This document shows, piece by piece, positions 54,467-63,081 of a DNA stretch of 64,000 bases. A model generated the notes under the pieces. The model saw only the letters and a list, made by a program, of their open reading frames with translations, was not told where the DNA came from and searched no databases. This DNA comes from Bradyrhizobium diazoefficiens (GTDB lineage: Bacteria; Pseudomonadota; Alphaproteobacteria; Rhizobiales; Xanthobacteraceae), in contig NZ_CP067101.1 of NCBI RefSeq assembly GCF_016616425.1, positions 1,550,001-1,614,000 on the forward strand, given 5' to 3'. Within the stretch, counting starts at the first letter, position 1, and the number at the start of each line of letters is the position of its first letter. Made by a program: the position numbers and the translations under genes.

Positions 54467-54883
54467 GGCAAGACCTCGCGGGAGGTGATTTCCGGGATAA
54501 TTTTCCGGGGGAGAGGATGGTTCCTTGGACGGTACGGCACACGCTTCCCCATCCCTCAACCGCCTGCGCCGCCTACCTTTCCCGCAGCCAAATTCACCGC
54601 TGGTAACCTCGCATTAACCAACGCCGGGCTCTGGTAAGGGCGGACAGTGGCGCCCAAAGTCCGAAGTCGGGGTCACGACCAAGGTCTTGGGTCGGGGCCC
54701 ATAGTTTTGACATCTTGGCAGGGAATGCAGACGGCCGGCTTTGGACGAGCCCCTGCATCCCAGAAAGACAAGGTTTTGAGCGGGCTTGCCGGCTGCGCCC
54801 GTTCTGGCGCGGCTATTGGGGGAACCGGCAGCCATTTGCTGGCCGGCACATCGGGTAACGATCGCCTTGAGAGGATACCGCTT
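54467..54883. other. Divergent upstream region of tolQ
   Basis: This 417-bp region should hold the tol operon promoter. A near-CtrA-type element GTAA-N7-TTAA lies at 54603-54617, and TTGACA at 54706-54711 could be a -35 box but lacks a convincing -10. A run of partly symmetrical sequence near 54655-54705 (CCAAAGTCCGAAGTCGG / CCAAGGTCTTGGG) may be a degenerate repeat. An open frame upstream of tolQ in this DNA is not supported. Confidence 0.45.
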
Positions 54884-55600
<717 letters not shown>

Positions 55601-55643
55601 CGGGGGGCATGTACAGCGTGAAGGGCAATTTGGGCACCAGACC

Positions 55644-56093
55644 ATGGGCATGAACGTCGCGAGTTCGTCCGGAGGCGGCGGGCGCCGCAGCCGGCGCAAG
55701 CCGGTCATGGCCGAGATCAACGTCACGCCGATGGTCGACGTGATGCTGGTGTTGCTCATCATCTTCATGGTGTCGGCGCCGCTGCTCACGGTCGGCGTGC
55801 CGCTCGACCTGCCGCAGACCCAGGCCAAGAGTCTGGAGCAGAACGACCAGAAGCCGATCCAGATGTCCGTCGACGTCAAGGGCAAGGTGTTCATCAACGA
55901 CGCCGAGATCGCGATCAACGAACTGGTGCCGAAGCTGAAGGCGATCACGGATGCGCGCGGCGGGCTCGAGGAGCGCATCTATCTGCGCGCCGACAAGAAG
56001 GCGGATTACGGCACGGTGGCCAAGGTGATGGGCCTGTTGTCCGGCGCCGGCTTCAAGAAGCTCGCCCTCGTCACGGAAGCGGATCAGGGGTAG
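55644..56093 (+). CDS. tolR: Tol-Pal system protein TolR
   Basis: 149 residues from ATG 55644. A glycine/arginine-rich start is followed by MAEINVTPMVDVMLVLLIIF, where the Asp in the single membrane segment is the proton-translocating residue. The periplasmic domain follows (LPQTQAKSLEQNDQKPIQMS ... RADKKADYGTVAKVMGLLSG). ExbD/TolR family. The stop is three bases before the tolA GTG start. Confidence 0.97.
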   Translation: MGMNVASSSGGGGRRSRRKPVMAEINVTPMVDVMLVLLIIFMVSAPLLTVGVPLDLPQTQAKSLEQNDQKPIQMSVDVKGKVFINDAEIAINELVPKLKAITDARGGLEERIYLRADKKADYGTVAKVMGLLSGAGFKKLALVTEADQG

Positions 56094-56096
56094 GCC

Positions 56097-57056
56097 GTGA
56101 AGGTGAAGGTCGACAAGACACTCGTTGCGTCGATTGCCCTCCACGTCCTCGTGCTGGGATGGGGACTCGTCACCTTTAGCAGCAAGGCCTTCATCGCGCC
56201 GGAGGAGTCTCTTCCGGTCGACATCATCTCCACCGATCAGCTCGCCCAGATGATGGCGGGGCAGAAGACCGGGGAGAAGGACAAGCCGAAGCCGAAGGTC
56301 GAGAAGATCGCAGAGCCCAAGCCCGAGGAAGACGCCGTCGGCAAGGTCACCGAGAAGAAAGAGCTGATCAAGACCAGCTCGACGCCCGAGCCACCGCCGA
56401 AACCTGTCGAAAAGCCGGTCGAGAAGAAGCCAGAGCCGCCGAAGCCCGTCGCCGAGGCCAAGCCGAAGGAAGAGCCGAAGCCGCAGGAAAAGAAGCCCGA
56501 CCCGGCAAAGGAAGATCCGATCGCCGAACTCCAGAAGAAGCTGGACACCAAGAAGCCGCCGCCCAAGCCCGTGGAGAAGAAGGTCGCGGCGGTGCAGCCG
56601 CAGCACCAGCCGAAGCCCAAGGAGCGGACTTTCGACCCCGCGCAGATCCAGCGCGATCTCGACAAGCGCGCCGTGACCCGGCACGAGCTCGCCGGCTCGG
56701 CGCTGAACGCGTCCGCATCGCTGGGATCGACGACCGGGACTGCCGCCAATAACGTCGCGACCTGGCAAGGAGCATTCATGGCGGCGGTCAGGCGCTGTTT
56801 CACGCCGACCTACAACGGGCAGGATGCCGATCAATACGAAGTCGACATTGACATTTCCATGAAGATCGATGGATCACTGGCATCCGAGCCGGTCGTCGTT
56901 GCGGCGAGAGGACCGTCCAGGTCGATCGCTCAGGCAGTGGCAGAGAGTGGCAAGCGCGCCATTGTGCAGTGCCAGGTCTATTCGTTCCTGCCAAAGCAGC
57001 AGTACGACACGTGGAAGACGATTCCGATGCGCTTCGGCCTGAAGGATATGTTGTGA
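56097..57056 (+). CDS. tolA: Tol-Pal system protein TolA
   Basis: 319 residues from a GTG at 56097. The N-terminal anchor is [21 protein letters not shown] long Lys/Pro/Glu-rich spacer (about 55-190, e.g. [20 protein letters not shown]) spans the periplasm. The C-terminal globular domain (about 225-319) contains [20 protein letters not shown] and ends [20 protein letters not shown]. It links inner-membrane TolQR to TolB/Pal. The overlap with tolB is GTGA. Confidence 0.95.
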   Translation: MKVKVDKTLVASIALHVLVLGWGLVTFSSKAFIAPEESLPVDIISTDQLAQMMAGQKTGEKDKPKPKVEKIAEPKPEEDAVGKVTEKKELIKTSSTPEPPPKPVEKPVEKKPEPPKPVAEAKPKEEPKPQEKKPDPAKEDPIAELQKKLDTKKPPPKPVEKKVAAVQPQHQPKPKERTFDPAQIQRDLDKRAVTRHELAGSALNASASLGSTTGTAANNVATWQGAFMAAVRRCFTPTYNGQDADQYEVDIDISMKIDGSLASEPVVVAARGPSRSIAQAVAESGKRAIVQCQVYSFLPKQQYDTWKTIPMRFGLKDML

Positions 57057-58447
57057 CATCCGAACAAAAGAATTTTGCGATGAATGACGTCCGATCGATG
57101 AACCGCCGCCGCTTTCTGACCCTGACGGGCTCGACGCTCGCGATGCTCGGGGGCGAACGGGCCTTCGCCCAGCAGCCGCAGCAGGGGCGGCTTCAAATCA
57201 ATCCCACCGAATTCCGGCCGATTCCGATCGCGATCACCAACTTCGTGCCGGGCTCGCCCGCCGACGGCGAGGTCGGCAATGGTGTCACGCAGGTCATCAC
57301 CAACAATCTGAAGCGTTCGGGCCTGTTTGCCCCGATCGACCAGGCCGCCTTCATCGAGCGCATCAGCAACATCGACGTCGCGCCGCAGTTCGATAGCTGG
57401 AAGACCCTCAACGCGCAGGCGCTGGTCACCGGCCGGATGACGCGGCAGCCGGACGGCCGGCTCAAGGCGGAATTCCGCCTCTGGGACGTGGTCACCGGGC
57501 AACAGCTCACGGGACAGCAATATTTCACCTCGCCGGAATATTGGCGCCGTATTGCCCACATCATCTCCGACCAGATCTATGAGAAGATGACCGGCGAGAA
57601 GGGCTATTTCGACAGCCGCGTGGTGTTCGTGGACGAAAGCGGGCCGAAGGAGCGCCGCGTCAAGCGCCTCGCGATGATGGACCAGGACGGCGCCAATGTG
57701 CGCTATTTGACCCGCGGCGCCGACCTCGTGCTGACGCCGCGCTTCTCGCCGAACTCGCAAGAGATCACCTACATGGAGTTCGGCCAGGGCGATCCGAAGG
57801 TCTATCTCTTCAACATCGAGACCGGCCAGCGCGAGATCGTCGGCAATTTCCCCGGCATGACCTTTGCGCCGCGCTTCTCGCCGGACGGCCAGCGCGTCAT
57901 CATGAGCCTGCAGCAGGGCGGCAATTCCAACCTGTTCGTGATGGACTTGCGGTCGCGCTCGACCACGCGGCTTACCGACACGCCCGCGATCGACACGTCT
58001 CCTTCTTACTCGCCGGATGGCACCCGCATCTGCTTCGAGTCGGATCGCGGCGGCAGGTCGCAGATCTATGTGATGGCCGCTGGCGGCGGACAGGCGCAGC
58101 GCATCTCCTTCTCCAAGGACGATACCAACGCCACCTATTCGACGCCTGTGTGGTCGCCGCGCGGCGATTACATCGCCTTCACCAGGCAAGGCGGCGGGCA
58201 GTTCTCCATAGGCGTCATGAAGCCGGACGGCTCCGGCGAACGGCTGCTCACCTCCGGTTTTCACAACGAAGGCCCGACCTTCTCGCCAAACGGCCGCGTG
58301 CTGATGTTCTTCCGCGATCCCGGCGGCAACAGCGGACCGTCGCTGTACAGCGTCGACATCTCGGGGCGCAACGAGCTCAAGGTGCCGACGCCGGGCTTCG
58401 CCTCGGACCCGGCATGGTCGCCGCTGCTGTCGTCGACGTCGGGCTAG
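57053..58447 (+). CDS. tolB: Tol-Pal system beta-propeller protein TolB
   Basis: Periplasmic partner of Pal, 464 residues if started at the GTG (57053) that overlaps the tolA stop with AAGGA upstream; ATG 57080 or 57098 are alternatives. The signal contains [18 protein letters not shown], a twin-arginine-type motif, so export by Tat is possible. The N-terminal D1 domain has [20 protein letters not shown]; the six-bladed propeller repeats carry [30 protein letters not shown] and [10 protein letters not shown]. The final residues overlap the start of a dispersed repeat. Downstream, pal is separated by 3.9 kb. Confidence 0.96.
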   Translation: MTSEQKNFAMNDVRSMNRRRFLTLTGSTLAMLGGERAFAQQPQQGRLQINPTEFRPIPIAITNFVPGSPADGEVGNGVTQVITNNLKRSGLFAPIDQAAFIERISNIDVAPQFDSWKTLNAQALVTGRMTRQPDGRLKAEFRLWDVVTGQQLTGQQYFTSPEYWRRIAHIISDQIYEKMTGEKGYFDSRVVFVDESGPKERRVKRLAMMDQDGANVRYLTRGADLVLTPRFSPNSQEITYMEFGQGDPKVYLFNIETGQREIVGNFPGMTFAPRFSPDGQRVIMSLQQGGNSNLFVMDLRSRSTTRLTDTPAIDTSPSYSPDGTRICFESDRGGRSQIYVMAAGGGQAQRISFSKDDTNATYSTPVWSPRGDYIAFTRQGGGQFSIGVMKPDGSGERLLTSGFHNEGPTFSPNGRVLMFFRDPGGNSGPSLYSVDISGRNELKVPTPGFASDPAWSPLLSSTSG

Positions 58448-58542
58448 AGCATGACTCGGAAAAGTGTGCAGCGCTTTTCCGAAAGAATCATGCTCGATAA
58501 TCTAAAGCGCGATGACGATTGATTCCAATCTCATCGCGCTTC
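58447..58542. repeat. Dispersed two-palindrome repeat, copy 1 (after tolB)
   Basis: GAGCATGA...CGGAAAAG / CTTTTCCG...TCATGCTC forms one hairpin and AAGCGCGATGA / TCATCGCGCTT the next. The element begins on the last base of the tolB stop codon. A second copy in the same orientation is at 62017-62117. This type is widespread in rhizobial genomes. Confidence 0.85.
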
Positions 58543-58787
58543 AGCCGGCCGTTCTTGGCGCGCGATCGCTTGCACGCGCGCCGTTCTGCCAAGAATTTGC
58601 CAGATGTTTTCCGAAGCAACCCTTCTTTAAGGTTGTGCTCGGCAAAGATTTCCCAGTGCTTTGTTTCTATTGATGTATTTGGATTGTCCGTCGATCAAAA
58701 CAACTCGACTTTAACGATGTTCCCTCAGAAAGGCTTCATCTGCGTTCGGTAAAAGTAAGCGCCGGACAGGATGCGCGTACATACCAG
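58543..58787. other. Upstream region of the GGDEF-EAL gene with strong hairpin
   Basis: GGCGCGCG (58557-58564) / CGCGCGCC (58575-58582) form an 8-bp stem around a 10-nt loop. TTCTTGGC (58552-58559) can pair with GCCAAGAA (58588-58595) as an alternative. No T-run follows. Sequence further right is A+T-richer (TTTGTTTCTATTGATGTATT around 58660-58680) and should include the promoter for the GGDEF-EAL gene. Confidence 0.5.
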
Positions 58788-61124
58788 ATGCAGATCGAGA
58801 GCCAGAGCGTAGAGCCGAATCAACGGCAGTCTTCGCCGACCATTTCGGCGGCGCTGACCGATTCGTTGTTCGAGGCTCCCGGCACGGTGCTGACCGGCAT
58901 CGTCTTCTCGGCATTCGCGGCATCCTTGACCGCGCTCAAGACCGGACAAGTTCTGATCTGGGGATTTGTCCCGCTTCTTATCCTGGCGGGAGCTATCCGG
59001 GCCTTCGATTTGCACCGGTATCAGGCCCGGAAGGCGATCCTGACGGCCGAGCAAGCGGCGCGCTGGCAGCTGCGCTACCAGAGCGGCGCGCTGATCCAGG
59101 CCGCCGTAATCGGCCTGTGGTGCTCCACGACCCTCTTGAGCAACGATGACGCCATCGCCCACATGATCGCTCTCTCCGTCACCACCGGAATCGTGGCGGG
59201 AGGAGCGGGGAGGGCCTACGGACGGCAATCGATATTTCGTCTGCAAGCCGCCCTCATATTCGGTCCACCCGTGACGGCCTTGGCGTTGCGTGGCACGCCC
59301 TACTACGTGGCGATGTCGGTCGTTTCGGCCGCCTTTCTTCTCGCGGTGTTACAACTCTCGGCCAATCTGCACCGAATATTCTTGCGGGCGGTCGTCGCGC
59401 GTGAACGCGAGGCCGCGCTCGCCGGCCAGTTCGACACGGCGCTGAACAACATGCCGCATGGGCTCTGCATGTTTCGCGGTGACGGGCAACTCGCGGTGAT
59501 GAATCACCGGTTCGGCGAACTGATGAATCTGCCCGACGATCTCGTGCAAGGAGGTACCGGTGCGCGCGACATCGTCGCTGCGTGCGTCGAGGCAAGATCA
59601 ATCTCTGCCGCGAGCGGCGAGTTGATCATTGCCGACATCGAAACATTGCAGGCAAAGGAGGTCATCACCTCCGATCCTGATACGCAGAGGAATCGTTCGC
59701 TGTCCTGGACCGTCCAGCCGATGGCCGACGGCGGTGCGGTGGTCCTGCTCGAGGATATCACGGAGCGGCGCAACGCTGAGGCCAGGATCAGCCATCTTGC
59801 GCGCTATGACGATCTGACGGCGTTGCCGAACCGTGTCAGTTTTCGCGACGAGATCGAGCGGCTGCTGGCGGTTGCACGGTATTCGGAGCGTCTCTCGGCG
59901 CTGCTCTTCGTCGACCTCGACCAGTTCAAGCAGGTCAATGATACGCTGGGCCACCCCTGCGGCGACCAGCTCTTGTGCGCGGTCGCCAATCGCCTGCGCG
60001 AGATGCTGCGACCGGAGGATTTCGTCGCCCGCTTCGGCGGCGACGAGTTCGTCGTATTCCAGCAGGACATCAATGCGGCCGAGGATGCGGCCGCGCTCGC
60101 CCGCCGCATCGTGGAGCGGCTGAGCGAGCGGTATCGCATCGACAATCATCTGGTCGAGATCGGCGCCAGCGTCGGCATCGCGCTGACCTCGCCCGAGGTT
60201 GACCTCAGCGCCGATACATTGCTCAAGAACGCCGACATGGCGCTCTACCGCGCCAAGGCCGACGGCCGCGGCACCTTCTGCTTCTTCCGCGACGAGATGG
60301 CGGCGACCGTCGAGGCCCGCCGCATCCTCGAGCTCGACCTGCGCAAGGCGCTCGCCAACGAGGAATTCGAGCTGTTCTACCAGCCGCTGGTCAATCTGAA
60401 GTCGGGCAAGATCACCACCTGCGAGGCGCTGCTGCGCTGGAATCATCCGGTGCGCGGCACGGTCTCGCCGGTCGACATCATTCCGGTCGCCGAGGACATG
60501 GGCCTGATCGTCGATCTGGGCCGCTGGATCCTGCGCCGCGCCTGCATGGAATGCATGAAGTGGCCAGAAAGCGTCAGCGTCGCCGTCAACTTCTCGCCGC
60601 AGCAATTCCACCAGCGCGACGTGCTGAGCGAAATCCGCTACGCGCTCGAGGTCTCGGGCCTGCCGGCACATCGCCTCGAGATCGAGATCACCGAATCCTC
60701 GCTGCTGCGTAACACACAGCTCACCCACGACATCCTGTCGCAATTGCACGCACTGGGCGTGCGCATTTCGCTGGATGATTTCGGCACCGGCTATTCGAGC
60801 CTCAGCTATTTGCACAATTTTCCGATGCAGAAGGTGAAGATCGACCGCTCGTTCCTCGAGGGCATCGAAACCGACCGCCCGTTGACGCTCTTGCGCGGCG
60901 TGGCGCGGCTGTCCGCCGACCTCGGCATGTCGGTCGTCGTCGAGGGCATCGAGACCAACGAGCAGCTCGAGCTGATCAGCGCCGACGGAACGGTCAGCGA
61001 AGGCCAGGGCTACCTGTTCAGCCGGCCTGTTCCGGCAGTGCGGGTTCGCCAGTTGCTCAATGCCTCGCACGGCCACCGCGCGGGCCAGGATCAGATGGCC
61101 GCGGCATCGCGATCTTTCGCCTGA
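58788..61124 (+). CDS. Membrane GGDEF-EAL protein with PAS-like domain (c-di-GMP turnover)
   Basis: 778 residues: about five hydrophobic segments (residues 35-200, e.g. VLTGIVFSAFAASLTALKTG), a PAS-like region (about 215-330; LCMFRGDGQLAVMNHRFGEL), the GGDEF domain (about 335-500; RFGGDEF at about 417, DDLTALPNR, DLDQFKQVNDTLGH) and the EAL domain (about 515-765; CEALLRWNHP, ISLDDFGTGYSSLSYL, EGIETNEQLEL). All catalytic motifs of both domains appear intact, so synthesis or hydrolysis of c-di-GMP cannot be decided. It lies between tolB and pal, where no gene is usual. Confidence 0.94.
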   Translation: MQIESQSVEPNQRQSSPTISAALTDSLFEAPGTVLTGIVFSAFAASLTALKTGQVLIWGFVPLLILAGAIRAFDLHRYQARKAILTAEQAARWQLRYQSGALIQAAVIGLWCSTTLLSNDDAIAHMIALSVTTGIVAGGAGRAYGRQSIFRLQAALIFGPPVTALALRGTPYYVAMSVVSAAFLLAVLQLSANLHRIFLRAVVAREREAALAGQFDTALNNMPHGLCMFRGDGQLAVMNHRFGELMNLPDDLVQGGTGARDIVAACVEARSISAASGELIIADIETLQAKEVITSDPDTQRNRSLSWTVQPMADGGAVVLLEDITERRNAEARISHLARYDDLTALPNRVSFRDEIERLLAVARYSERLSALLFVDLDQFKQVNDTLGHPCGDQLLCAVANRLREMLRPEDFVARFGGDEFVVFQQDINAAEDAAALARRIVERLSERYRIDNHLVEIGASVGIALTSPEVDLSADTLLKNADMALYRAKADGRGTFCFFRDEMAATVEARRILELDLRKALANEEFELFYQPLVNLKSGKITTCEALLRWNHPVRGTVSPVDIIPVAEDMGLIVDLGRWILRRACMECMKWPESVSVAVNFSPQQFHQRDVLSEIRYALEVSGLPAHRLEIEITESSLLRNTQLTHDILSQLHALGVRISLDDFGTGYSSLSYLHNFPMQKVKIDRSFLEGIETDRPLTLLRGVARLSADLGMSVVVEGIETNEQLELISADGTVSEGQGYLFSRPVPAVRVRQLLNASHGHRAGQDQMAAASRSFA

Positions 61125-61216
61125 CACTTCCTCCAGCGTTCTTCGACGGCATCTGCTCTCCGCATTTCTACGGGCGCAACAGTTAACCCTAACGTTTCTA
61201 AGCCTTTGCAATTTCG

Positions 61217-61231
61217 TTAAGGAGCCATTAA
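61217..61231. promoter_or_regulatory. Perfect CtrA-type box TTAA-N7-TTAA
   Basis: TTAAGGAGCCATTAA is an exact match to the CtrA cell-cycle regulator consensus TTAA-N7-TTAA of alphaproteobacteria, 45 bp before the FeeM-like gene. A weaker neighbour TTAA-N7-GTTT lies at 61185-61199. Such a motif is rare by chance in this G+C-rich DNA. Confidence 0.6.
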
Positions 61232-61275
61232 TCTTGTTCCACTCGCGGAAGTTGTTTTCAGAGTAGGGGTTATAG

Positions 61276-62007
61276 ATGAAGTCCGGAGCCGAACCGCAGA
61301 CGGCACTTCTTCCGCGCGGAGCAGCGCTTTTCGATCGAATCGACTATCGGCTGATCGAAACGCCCGAGGACGAGGATCAGCTCCACCTGATGCGCTACCG
61401 GGCCTATCTGCAGGCCGGATTGATTCCGCCGTCGGATTCCAAGCGCGTGACCGATCGTTTCGACGATGCGCCCAACGTCTGGAATTTCGGTGTCTATGTC
61501 GACGACGAGCTGTGCAGCGCCGTCCGCATTCACGTCCTGACGTCCGAATGGCGGATGTCCTACACCACCGAAGTGTTCGGCGATGTCCTCCATCCTCGCC
61601 TCGACCGGGGCGAGGTCTTGGTCGATCCGTGCCGGTTTGTCGCCGATCCTGAAAAGCAGCAGCGCTTCCCGGAATTGCCGTATCTGACCGTGCGGCTGCC
61701 TTTCGTAGCTTGCGAACATTTCAATGCGGATGTCGGGCTGTCGATGGTGCGCGTCGATCACCAGGCGTTCTATCGGCGGGTGTTCCTCTCCGAGACCCTT
61801 ACCGAACCGCGCTCGTTTCCGGGCTGGCCGACAAAGAAGGCCGTCCTGATGGCGTCGGAGTACCCCGAGGTCCGGGAAAGAATCCTGACGCGTTTCCCCA
61901 TCATGCGCTCGAGCGCGTTCGAGCGGCGGATGCTTTTCGAACGCGGTAGCCAGCGAAAGCCCGCGTCGCGGCCGGTGCTCGTTGCAAGCGCCGTGGCGCA
62001 GGCCTGA
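61276..62007 (+). CDS. FeeM-like N-acyl amino acid synthase / GNAT-fold acyltransferase
   Basis: A 243-residue soluble protein of the FeeM (N-acyl amino acid synthase) or autoinducer-synthase-like GNAT group. Key segments are LMRYRAYLQAGLIPPSDSKR, NFGVYVDDELCSAVRIHVLT, GEVLVDPCRFVADPEKQQRF, PELPYLTVRLPFVACEHFNA and MVRVDHQAFYRRVFLSETLT. Members join acyl-ACP to amino acids in some cases; the product here is unknown, and no acyl carrier gene is beside it. A CtrA-like box precedes it and a dispersed repeat follows. A LuxI-type homoserine-lactone synthase is a less likely alternative, as the characteristic Arg/Phe/Trp pattern is not clear. Confidence 0.75.
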   Translation: MKSGAEPQTALLPRGAALFDRIDYRLIETPEDEDQLHLMRYRAYLQAGLIPPSDSKRVTDRFDDAPNVWNFGVYVDDELCSAVRIHVLTSEWRMSYTTEVFGDVLHPRLDRGEVLVDPCRFVADPEKQQRFPELPYLTVRLPFVACEHFNADVGLSMVRVDHQAFYRRVFLSETLTEPRSFPGWPTKKAVLMASEYPEVRERILTRFPIMRSSAFERRMLFERGSQRKPASRPVLVASAVAQA

Positions 62008-62016
62008 TCTTCCTTG

Positions 62017-62117
62017 GAGCATGATCCGGAAAAGTGCGGAGCGGTTTTCCGAAAAGATCATGCTCAAACAATAACCTAAAGCGCGATGACGATTCATCCC
62101 AATCTCATCGCGCTTTA
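62017..62117. repeat. Dispersed two-palindrome repeat, copy 2 (after FeeM-like gene)
   Basis: Same element and orientation as 58447-58542: GAGCATGATCCGGAAAAGTG ... TCATGCTC, then AAGCGCGATGACGATTCATC ... ATCGCGCTT. The two copies bracket the GGDEF-EAL and FeeM-like genes, so they could have provided homology for insertion or could loop out 3.5 kb of DNA by recombination. Confidence 0.85.
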
Positions 62118-62391
62118 GTTCCGCGATCGTCGAGGTTCCACCGCTGTCGCCTGGCGGCCGACAGTATTGCCGGCCACAAATCCCGGTAAAGCCTGTCTTT
62201 CAGCCGTTAACACGGCTTGCGTTCACCCTTGCGCCACATTTACAAACCATTAACCATGGCGGTTGCTTTTCGCCGGTGGGGGGCATTTGACCGGCTCTGG
62301 CAACGTCCCATCAAGGTTGACGGAACGTTCGCTTAACCAACCCCCTGTAGACCGGACAGCAGTGGACTAACGTGAGCGTGGAGGCTCCGGA
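62118..62391. promoter_or_regulatory. Upstream region of pal
   Basis: A 274-bp region giving pal its own promoter now that it is separated from tolB. Half-sites of CtrA type (TTAACCAT, 62251-62258) and several TTAA words (GTTAACACGG near 62206-62215, CTTAACCAAC near 62333) are present, but no full TTAA-N7-TTAA. No -35/-10 was recognised with confidence. Confidence 0.4.
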
Positions 62392-62880
62392 ATGAAACAT
62401 CCTATGCGTATCCTCCAGGGATTGAAGCTGGTCGCGGTGCTCGCCGTTGCGCTGTCGATGGGTGCCTGCGCCAACAAGAACCTTGCTTCGGATGCGATGG
62501 CCAACGCGGCGACGCCTGGCAGCCAGCAGGATTTCGTGGTGAACGTGGGCGACCGCGTGTTCTTCGAAAGCGACCAGACCGATCTGACCCCGCAGGCGAT
62601 CGTGACCCTGGAGAAGCAGGCGCAGTGGCTCCAGAGCTATCCGCGCTACAGCTTCACCATCGAAGGTCATGCCGACGAGCGCGGTACCCGCGAATACAAC
62701 ATCGCGCTCGGCGCGCGCCGCGCCCAGTCGGTGCGTTCGTTCCTCGCCTCGCGCGGCATCGATCCGAACCGCATGCGCACGATCTCCTACGGCAAGGAAC
62801 GCCCGGTCGCCGTCTGTAACGACATCTCCTGCTGGTCGCAGAACCGTCGTGCCGTCACCGTGCTGAACGCCAGCTCCTGA
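62392..62880 (+). CDS. pal: Peptidoglycan-associated lipoprotein Pal
   Basis: 162 residues. The lipoprotein signal MKHPMRILQGLKLVAVLAVA with lipobox LSMGAC gives lipid-modified Cys26. The OmpA-like peptidoglycan-binding domain (about 50-160) shows VFFESDQTDLTPQAIVTLEK, FTIEGHADERGTREYNIALG, ARRAQSVRSFLASRGIDPNR and ISYGKERPV. Anchors outer membrane to the wall at the constriction with TolB/TolA. Start ATG 62392 (GGCTCCGGA upstream). Confidence 0.97.
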   Translation: MKHPMRILQGLKLVAVLAVALSMGACANKNLASDAMANAATPGSQQDFVVNVGDRVFFESDQTDLTPQAIVTLEKQAQWLQSYPRYSFTIEGHADERGTREYNIALGARRAQSVRSFLASRGIDPNRMRTISYGKERPVAVCNDISCWSQNRRAVTVLNASS

Positions 62881-63081
62881 CGCCGAGAGACGGACGCCCG
62901 GTCAGGCGCCGTTCATCTTCGGAAACCGATTGTGCCGGCGCCCTCTCGGGCGCCGGTTTCGTTTCAGCAATCCGTGACAGAAACCCCGTGGTGCCAGTCA
63001 CAGTTTTGGCGTACTCCCCTTCAATGTGTGGCGCGTCGAATGTTCCGTCGCAGGCCATTTCGCTTTCGTCGTCAGGGCAAG

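Noticed and set aside
61276..62007. LuxI homoserine-lactone synthase
   Set aside because: No LuxR gene adjoins it and the protein matches the FeeM-like pattern better.
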